6,089 nucleotides of DNA from Chromatiales bacterium (GTDB taxonomy: Bacteria > Pseudomonadota > Gammaproteobacteria > Thiohalomonadales > Thiohalomonadaceae): the NCBI GenBank assembly GCA_029864785.1, contig JAOTST010000102.1, positions 1-6,089 on the forward strand, written 5' to 3'. This document shows positions 1 to 4,147 of the stretch, one piece after another. Position 1 is the first letter of the stretch, and the number at the start of each line of letters is the position of its first letter. The translations under genes were made by a program, and so were the position numbers. Below the pieces are notes generated by a model. The model saw only the letters and a list, made by a program, of their open reading frames with translations. It was not told where the DNA came from and ran no database searches.

Positions 1-597
1 CTGGGCATGAAAAACTCGCAATATACCGGTGGCGAGATCCCAGGCCATCACACCACGGCAGATGCCTTCATCATCCATAATCAGATCGGTCGCGAAGTGT
101 TCAATATAGAACTTGGCATCGCGCTTGAGTGCCTGTTGATAGAGAGTATGAAGAATGGCATGGCCCGTTCTATCAGCGGCGGCGCAGGTTCGTACGGCAA
201 CCCCTTCACCAAAGTTGGTTGTCATGCCACCAAATGGGCGCTGATAGATCTTGCCATCTTCGGTTCGAGAGAACGGTACCCCTTGATGCTCTAATTCAAG
301 CACTGAGGCGGCGGCTTCACGACACATATATTCAATGGCATCTTGATCGCCAAGCCAATCAGATCCTTTTACGGTGTCGTACATATGCCACTGCCAGTGA
401 TCCTCACCCATGTTGGAGAGAGACGCCGATATCCCACCCTGAGCAGCTACGGTATGGCTTCGGGTTGGGAAAATTTTGGTAATACAGGCGGTAGAGAGCC
501 CTTTATCAGCCATACCAAAGGTGGCACGCAGACCCGCCCCTCCGGCACCAACCACAATCACATCATAGGTATGGTGTTCAATGGTGTATTCACTCAT
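1..597 (-). CDS. sdhA: Succinate dehydrogenase flavoprotein subunit SdhA, N-terminal 199 codons (cut by window edge)
   Basis: SdhA is the catalytic subunit of respiratory complex II. It oxidises succinate to fumarate on the cytoplasmic face of the inner membrane and passes electrons through SdhB to quinone. The visible third of the usual ~590 residues is the FAD-binding part. It shows a dinucleotide-binding GAGGAG at residues 17-22 after a beta strand (DVIVV). The motif [10 protein letters not shown] follows at 46-55, where His48 matches the histidine that carries covalent FAD. Later come the family motifs [28 protein letters not shown] and [10 protein letters not shown]. The sequence resembles the mitochondrial/alphaproteobacterial type. 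The ATG lies two bases after the sdhD stop, with GGAGA ten bases upstream, so it is translated as part of an sdhCDA operon. The substrate-binding and catalytic His/Arg residues lie outside the window. The identification is secure. Confidence 0.98.
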   Translation of the reverse strand, partial: MSEYTIEHHTYDVIVVGAGGAGLRATFGMADKGLSTACITKIFPTRSHTVAAQGGISASLSNMGEDHWQWHMYDTVKGSDWLGDQDAIEYMCREAAASVLELEHQGVPFSRTEDGKIYQRPFGGMTTNFGEGVAVRTCAAADRTGHAILHTLYQQALKRDAKFYIEHFATDLIMDDEGICRGVMAWDLATGILRVFHAQ

Positions 598-599
598 GT

Positions 600-935
600 T
601 CAGAGAGTCTCCAGTGCGATCTTGACGATGGCGATCAGGCTAAGGGCGGTAGCGATAAATAATACGATGCGTATTACGGTAAAAAATTGGGTAAAGAGCG
701 GTTCACTGACGTAATCCTCTAGCACCACCTGCATTCCCAGAATGGCGTGGTGGGCGCTTAGGCTAACAAACAGTATCAGTAATCCAATGGTCAGCGGTGT
801 AGAGATCCACTGGTGAACCGTGGTGTAGTCGGCATGTGCTAGTGAGGCGATCGACATAATGAACCAGAGCGTTAGTGGAATAAGAGCGATAGCACTGAGA
901 CGCTGCATCTTCCAGTGGAGTGAGGCGCTGGGCAT
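600..935 (-). CDS. sdhD: Succinate dehydrogenase membrane anchor subunit SdhD
   Basis: This small hydrophobic subunit, with SdhC, anchors complex II in the inner membrane and forms the haem b and ubiquinone sites. The 111-residue product has three predicted membrane segments at about residues 14-33, 47-66 and 85-107. The signature HAILG...EDY is present. His63 sits eleven residues before Asp74-Tyr75, the same spacing as haem ligand His71 and quinone-site Asp82-Tyr83 of the E. coli protein. The N-terminal HWKMQRLSA and PLTLWF are typical of the family in alphaproteobacteria and many gammaproteobacteria. The start chosen is the ATG at 935-933, which overlaps the sdhC stop as TAATG and has GGAG nine bases upstream. 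A GTG at 950-948 would add five residues but has no ribosome binding site. The gene ends two bases before sdhA. Confidence 0.93.
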   Translation of the reverse strand: MPSASLHWKMQRLSAIALIPLTLWFIMSIASLAHADYTTVHQWISTPLTIGLLILFVSLSAHHAILGMQVVLEDYVSEPLFTQFFTVIRIVLFIATALSLIAIVKIALETL

Positions 936-1336
936 TAAACGATACTCCACAGGAGCAGGGTGAAAATGAGTGAGCTGACGATGACGACCGTTCCACTAAG
1001 GTAGGTCGCCTTTAGGCTAAACCCGATGCCTAGATCCCAGCTAAGATGGCGGATTCCGTTGCTCAGGTGATAGATGGCCGCCCAGCTCCAGCAAAAGAGC
1101 AGTATGCGGCCTATCCAAGAGCTAAATAGAGCATAGGCGCTATCAAAGTAGTCGGGGCCAGCCATTGTCGCTACCAACCAGTAACTTATCAGCAAGGTGC
1201 CCGCAGCCAGTGCCACCCCCGTTGAACGGTGGAGTATGGACAAAATGGAGGTTAACTGCGGTTTGTAGACGGTAAGGTGCGGTGAAAGCGGTTTTGATCT
1301 CCCGTTAGAGTGATTGGCATCTGTTGAATCGAACAT
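935..1336 (-). CDS. sdhC: Succinate dehydrogenase cytochrome b556 subunit SdhC
   Basis: SdhC is the larger membrane anchor of complex II. It contributes to haem b ligation and to the quinone site. The 133-residue protein has the family N-terminal motif KPLSPHLTVYKPQ (15-27). The quinone-site motif SILHRSTG follows at 33-40, with Ser33 and Arg37 matching E. coli Ser27 and Arg31. YHLSNGIRHLSWD (89-101) is next; His90 aligns with the haem-ligand His84 of E. coli. Three membrane segments fall near 40-58, 73-95 and 110-132. It is the first gene of the leftward operon, and its stop codon overlaps the sdhD start by one base. No strong Shine-Dalgarno precedes the ATG at 1336, and no other start suits better. 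Identification is firm; the exact start is slightly less so. Confidence 0.96.
   Translation of the reverse strand: MFDSTDANHSNGRSKPLSPHLTVYKPQLTSILSILHRSTGVALAAGTLLISYWLVATMAGPDYFDSAYALFSSWIGRILLFCWSWAAIYHLSNGIRHLSWDLGIGFSLKATYLSGTVVIVSSLIFTLLLWSIV
945..948 (-). promoter_or_regulatory. Ribosome binding site that decides the sdhD start
   Basis: On the minus strand GGAG lies nine bases before the ATG at 935-933, inside the end of sdhC. The alternative GTG start at 950-948 overlaps this motif and has no purine-rich stretch of its own, so the shorter form of SdhD is favoured. Confidence 0.6.
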
Positions 1337-1361
1337 GTGGATATTCTAATAATTTATCAAG

Positions 1362-1371
1362 TTGTCGACAA
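1362..1371. promoter_or_regulatory. Operator-like palindrome, site 1 (TTGTCGACAA)
   Basis: This is a perfect 10-bp palindrome. It abuts the candidate -10 of the sdh promoter and covers the predicted start of sdh transcription, a position typical of repressor binding. Its core recurs at 1406-1413 (one mismatch) and 1437-1444 (exact). The arrangement suggests a dimeric transcription factor. Half-sites of the TTGTC/GACAA kind would suit a GntR-family protein, but this is inference and no regulator gene is in the window. Confidence 0.55.
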
Positions 1372-1398
1372 TAATAGCGATTACTGAGAAATATTCAA
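1371..1398 (-). promoter_or_regulatory. sdhC: Candidate sigma-70 promoter for sdhCDA
   Basis: On the minus strand a -35 TTGAAT (1398-1393, four of six consensus bases) is followed after 16 bp by a -10 TATTAT (1376-1371, five of six). Transcription would start near 1364, giving a leader of about 28 bases before the sdhC ATG. The prediction comes from motif matching by eye. Confidence 0.4.
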
Positions 1399-1405
1399 CG
1401 CTATG

Positions 1406-1413
1406 TGTTGACA
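1406..1413. promoter_or_regulatory. Operator-like site 2 (TGTTGACA, one mismatch)
   Basis: This matches the TGTCGACA core of sites 1 and 3 with one substitution. Its centre is 43 bp from site 1 and 31 bp from site 3, close to four and three helical turns. It overlaps the TTGACA proposed as the -35 of the rightward promoter, so its resemblance may come partly from being a -35 element. Confidence 0.4.
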
Positions 1414-1435
1414 ATTAGGGGGTATTTGTCAAAAT
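1408..1435 (+). promoter_or_regulatory. Candidate sigma-70 promoter for the mqo-like operon
   Basis: A consensus -35 TTGACA (1408-1413) is followed after 16 bp by a weak -10 CAAAAT (1430-1435, four of six). The start site would fall near 1442, inside operator-like site 3, leaving a leader of about 200 bases. Its -35 lies back-to-back with the -35 of the leftward candidate, about 10 bp apart. Another promoter nearer the gene, for example around TTGGAA at 1532-1537 with TATGAA at 1553-1558, cannot be excluded. Confidence 0.35.
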
Positions 1436-1436
1436 G

Positions 1437-1444
1437 TGTCGACA
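1437..1444. promoter_or_regulatory. Operator-like palindrome, site 3 (TGTCGACA)
   Basis: This perfect 8-bp palindrome shares the core of site 1, 74 bp away centre to centre (about seven helical turns). It lies just downstream of the candidate rightward -10 and over the predicted start site, mirroring the placement of site 1 relative to the leftward promoter. An extra half-site TTGTC occurs at 1426-1430. Confidence 0.5.
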
Positions 1445-1506
1445 AAATAGCAATATGCAAAAAAGACCAAATGGGAGGAATCTTCATAAAAGATAGGTTC
1501 TCTTTG

Positions 1507-1519
1507 GTTTGAATCAAAC
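1507..1519. promoter_or_regulatory. Palindrome GTTTGA-A-TCAAAC
   Basis: This is a perfect inverted repeat with 6-bp arms around one central base, in the presumed leader or upstream region of the mqo-like gene. It differs in sequence and spacing from the TGTCGACA elements. It could be a second protein-binding site. It does not fit the FNR consensus, whose arms are four bases apart. The regulator is unknown. Confidence 0.3.
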
Positions 1520-1571
1520 AGTTCTGCCTACTTGGAACCTTTTTATGCGCGATATGAATAAATTTCTCCTA

Positions 1572-1605
1572 GATGCGGCGTCTTATCGAATGACTCTACC
1601 GCATC
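1572..1605 (+). other. Stem-loop in the presumed leader of the mqo-like operon
   Basis: GATGCGG (1572-1578) pairs perfectly with CCGCATC (1599-1605). Inside the 20-base loop GTC (1580-1582) can pair with GAC (1592-1594), extending the stem past bulges. It ends 39 bases before the start codon and is not followed by a U-run, so it is not a simple terminator. A role in message stability or translation control is possible but unproven. Confidence 0.3.
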
Positions 1606-1632
1606 GAACTTCTGCAATCCACGATTATATAT

Positions 1633-1638
1633 AAAGGT
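1633..1638 (+). promoter_or_regulatory. Ribosome binding site of the mqo-like gene
   Basis: AAAGGT ends six bases before the ATG at 1645 and supports that start. An out-of-frame ATG at 1641 lies only two bases downstream of the motif and would give five codons ending at the TAG at 1656-1658. It is less well spaced and is not likely to be the start. Confidence 0.5.
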
Positions 1639-1644
1639 TAATGC

Positions 1645-3024
1645 ATGCATTCCAATAGCCAACTGGTCATTATCGGCGGCGGCATCTCTGGGACGGCGCT
1701 GCTCTATACCGCAGCACGGTACTCTGGATTAAAAAAGATCACTCTTTTAGAGAAGTACGATGATCTGGCATCGGTTAATTCACACGCCCGAAATAATAGC
1801 CAAACCCTTCATCGCGGTGATATTGAAACAAACTACACTCTGGACAAGGCGCTCTATGTTAAGCAGGCCGTTGATATGGTGGTCAACTATGCAAAATCTC
1901 AAAAGGGTGCGCCACTGGTTCATCGCTACTCCAAGATCGCCCTTGGAGTAGGTGAACAGGAGATTGATTTTATTCGTAAGCGTTTTGAACAGTTTGCTCC
2001 TCACTATCCGGGGATGGAGCTGTTTGAAGCATCTGCTATTGCTGCAATTGAACCCAATGTTGCTCTAATGGCTGATGGGCGTCCGCGTAAAGAGCCTATT
2101 ATAGCTATGGGCAGTCGCAGTGAATATGTGGCCTGTGATTTTGCAGAGTTGTCGCGTTCGTTTGTTGAGTCGGCTCTGGCAGAGCAGGGCTGTGATATTG
2201 AACTGAATTTAGGCACATACGTTCAGAAAATCGAAGAAAATAGCGCTTCTGGCGGTTTTCGTATCGAGACAAATAAAGGGACTATTGAGGCAGAAAGTGT
2301 CGTTGCCTGTGCTGGAGGACATAGTTTGTTGATGGCCCACCAAATGGGTTATGGCAAAAACTATTCGGTATTGCCGATGGGCGGTAGCTTCTATTTCACG
2401 CCAAATATGTTGAAAGGAAAGGTCTATACCGTTCAAAATGATAATCTCCCGTTTGCTGCTGTGCATGGAGATCCCGATCTTGGGGTTGAAGGAAAAACAC
2501 GCTTCGGACCAACAGCTCTTGCCCTGCCAATGCTGGAACGTCATCAATACAAAAGTATTGTCGATTTTATCAAGGTGTTTCGTTTTGATCGGGATGTTAT
2601 GGCGGTTGTTATCAACCTGTTAAAAGTGGGTGACATTCGTAACTATTTTTTAAAGAATCTACTTTATGAGGTGCCTGTTTTGCAGCGCTACCTCTTTATG
2701 AAAGAGGTGCAAAAAATTGTTCCTTCGTTAAGGTTTAAAGATGTTCGATACGCCAATCGTTTTGGAGGTATTCGACCTCAGCTTATCGACAAGGCACAGC
2801 GTAAGCTAATACTCGGTGAGGCGAAGATCTCCCCTGGGAATGGTATTATCTTTAATATGACCCCATCCCCAGGGGCTACCAGCTGTTTGCAGAATGCCGC
2901 AAAAGATGTGCAGTCAATTTGTGAACACCTAGGAGTAAATTTTGATAAGGAGCGTCATGTTGATGAGTTGGCTTATGATTTTACACGTTCCTCTTCAACG
3001 GCTGTTCATGAAGAGAAGGTTTAG
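1645..3024 (+). CDS. mqo: FAD-dependent malate:quinone oxidoreductase-like protein
   Basis: This is probably a peripheral membrane flavoenzyme oxidising malate to oxaloacetate with electrons going to quinone, an NAD-independent TCA step. A Rossmann FAD site is at the N-terminus: IGGGISG (10-16) and the ribose-binding acid Glu36 in LLEK. Several blocks follow the order and content of Mqo. These are NNSQTLHRGDIETNYT (50-65; NNAGTGH...NYTP in E. coli), an SRSEYVACDFAELSRSF block (157-173), LPMGGSFYF (243-251), KTRFGPTALALPM (284-296), NRFGGIRPQLID (371-382) and TPSPGATSCLQNA (406-418). At 459 residues it is shorter than typical Mqo (about 490-550), and many positions differ. A related 2-hydroxyacid oxidase such as an L-2-hydroxyglutarate oxidase type is therefore possible. 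Its place next to acnB and opposite sdh favours malate as substrate. It is the first gene of the rightward operon; the next gene starts 12 bases after its stop. Confidence 0.72.
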   Translation: MHSNSQLVIIGGGISGTALLYTAARYSGLKKITLLEKYDDLASVNSHARNNSQTLHRGDIETNYTLDKALYVKQAVDMVVNYAKSQKGAPLVHRYSKIALGVGEQEIDFIRKRFEQFAPHYPGMELFEASAIAAIEPNVALMADGRPRKEPIIAMGSRSEYVACDFAELSRSFVESALAEQGCDIELNLGTYVQKIEENSASGGFRIETNKGTIEAESVVACAGGHSLLMAHQMGYGKNYSVLPMGGSFYFTPNMLKGKVYTVQNDNLPFAAVHGDPDLGVEGKTRFGPTALALPMLERHQYKSIVDFIKVFRFDRDVMAVVINLLKVGDIRNYFLKNLLYEVPVLQRYLFMKEVQKIVPSLRFKDVRYANRFGGIRPQLIDKAQRKLILGEAKISPGNGIIFNMTPSPGATSCLQNAAKDVQSICEHLGVNFDKERHVDELAYDFTRSSSTAVHEEKV

Positions 3025-3036
3025 TTGAGTTAGAAC

Positions 3037-4095
3037 ATGCAATCTTTAATGACCCAATATCTGGAACAGGTGGCGCAGCATAAAATTGTTATGGATGACG
3101 CGCAGATTAAAGTAATCGATCAACTGCAGCAGGCGCTTGAACGTTTACAGAAAGGAAATTGGCGTCCATCGTTCATGAAAAATCAGCGCGGTATTTTTCT
3201 GTGGGGAAATGTGGGTGTTGGTAAAAGCTGGCTGATGAATCAGTTTTATAAAATGGCCCCTCAAAAAAATAAGCGTCGTTATCACTACCATGAGTTCATG
3301 GAGATGATTCATCGCAGAATGGTTAAGCATAAGAGTCAGGTTAATCCGCTGATGCGAATTGCTGATGAAATTTCCAGAGATGCTCCGCTACTTTGTATTG
3401 ATGAAATTCATGTTAATGAAATTACTGACGCCATGTTGCTCTATGGAATTCTGCAAGGAATATTTAAAAAAGGGGTTATGCTCGTCACCACCTCCAATTA
3501 TTCACCTGATACTTTGTATGAAGATGGTTATCACCAGGATATGTTTCTTCCTGCCATTAAATTGCTTAAAAAATATACTGAAGTAGTTGAGATAGAGAGC
3601 TGTATTGATTATCGAATCCAAAATAGCGCAACCTCATCAAGTCGGCGCTCAAAAAATATTAACGATTCAGATCTTGAAAATATATTTATACGTTTGACAG
3701 CAGGGCCTATATGGGGAAAAGATGAAATCATCGTCAACTGTCGTCCTCTGCCGGTGATTAAAGTTGCTGATGGTATTGTTTGGCTGGATTATGGTGTTAT
3801 TTGCAGCAATCCAAGAGCGACCCGTGATTACATTGAGATAGCCAAAATGTTTGGGGCGGTGATTATCTCAAATATGGATTTTCAAACCATAGAGAACAGA
3901 TCGATGGCTCAGCGTTTTATCCACTTTGTCGATGAACTTTATGATCATCAGGTCATGTTAGTGCTTTCATCATTTGAAACGTTTGTTCGCGTCTATCAAA
4001 GCGAAATAACGAAAGTTCAGTATGCACGCACAATTAGTCGTCTTTATGAGATGCAGGGGTTAATGGTTCAGCAAGGGTATATTCCTGCCGAATGA
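3037..4095 (+). CDS. Divergent AFG1/ZapE-family P-loop ATPase
   Basis: This 352-residue protein aligns along its length with the AFG1-like ATPases (bacterial ZapE, mitochondrial AFG1/LACE1). Visible are Walker A GNVGVGKS (57-64, Lys63), HEFMEMIHRRM...NPLMRIADEI (85-112), Walker B LLCIDEIHV (118-126, Asp122-Glu123) and TDAMLLYGIL (130-139). Sensor-1 TTSN (151-154), FLPAI (170-174) and the C-terminal ISRLYEMQ (333-340) follow. E. coli ZapE is about 375 residues and acts at the division ring; mitochondrial AFG1 is tied to turnover and assembly of respiratory proteins. The segment matching NGLQRARFLPAI of ZapE reads DGYHQDMFLPAI, so both arginines are replaced (Gln167, Met169). DYRLR reads DYRIQ. 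This suggests a specialised paralog rather than the housekeeping ZapE. A respiratory-enzyme maturation or quality-control role is inferred from its position between mqo-like and acnB. An in-frame TAG at 3031-3033 fixes 3037 as the earliest start; its Shine-Dalgarno is weak. Confidence 0.85.
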   Translation: MQSLMTQYLEQVAQHKIVMDDAQIKVIDQLQQALERLQKGNWRPSFMKNQRGIFLWGNVGVGKSWLMNQFYKMAPQKNKRRYHYHEFMEMIHRRMVKHKSQVNPLMRIADEISRDAPLLCIDEIHVNEITDAMLLYGILQGIFKKGVMLVTTSNYSPDTLYEDGYHQDMFLPAIKLLKKYTEVVEIESCIDYRIQNSATSSSRRSKNINDSDLENIFIRLTAGPIWGKDEIIVNCRPLPVIKVADGIVWLDYGVICSNPRATRDYIEIAKMFGAVIISNMDFQTIENRSMAQRFIHFVDELYDHQVMLVLSSFETFVRVYQSEITKVQYARTISRLYEMQGLMVQQGYIPAE

Positions 4096-4147
4096 TTTAT
4101 GGGCGAATTAGCCTAATGTAATATTTAATCAAGAGAACGTTTAAATC

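Larger units (their letters stand above)
1337..1644. other. Divergent control region between sdhC and the mqo-like gene
   Basis: This 308-bp stretch separates the two divergent operons and carries no credible gene. It is visibly richer in A and T than the flanking genes. The sdh-proximal 110 bp hold three TGTCGACA-type elements and two candidate promoters. The mqo-proximal 200 bp hold a second palindrome and a stem-loop, and would be the leader of the rightward transcript if the promoter assignment is right. Confidence 0.8.

Noticed and set aside
7..714. Plus-strand open frames of 95, 117 and 123 codons over the left end
   Set aside because: They are antisense to sdhA and sdhD, which are clear homologs on the other strand. 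The translated products show no family motifs.
948..950. GTG at 950-948 as the start of sdhD
   Set aside because: It has no ribosome binding site, while the ATG at 935 has GGAG nine bases upstream and the tight TAATG coupling with sdhC.
763..996. Minus-strand open frame of 77 codons
   Set aside because: It overlaps sdhD and the end of sdhC in another frame and reads as low-quality composition. The two sdh genes explain the sequence.
1507..1519. FNR box
   Set aside because: FNR sites have TTGAT and ATCAA separated by four bases; here the arms are separated by one base, so the geometry does not fit.
2209..2547. Minus-strand open frame of 112 codons inside the mqo-like gene
   Set aside because: It is antisense to a gene with strong family motifs, and has no upstream signal or recognisable domain.
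3037..4095. Naming the ATPase gene zapE
   Set aside because: It is in the family, but the substitutions and operon context suggest a paralog with another role, so the division-gene name would mislead.
4107..4117. ATTAG-C-CTAAT inverted repeat between the ATPase gene and acnB, considered as a terminator
   Set aside because: It has only 5-bp AT-rich arms around one base, with no stable loop and no U-run, so co-transcription with acnB is more likely.
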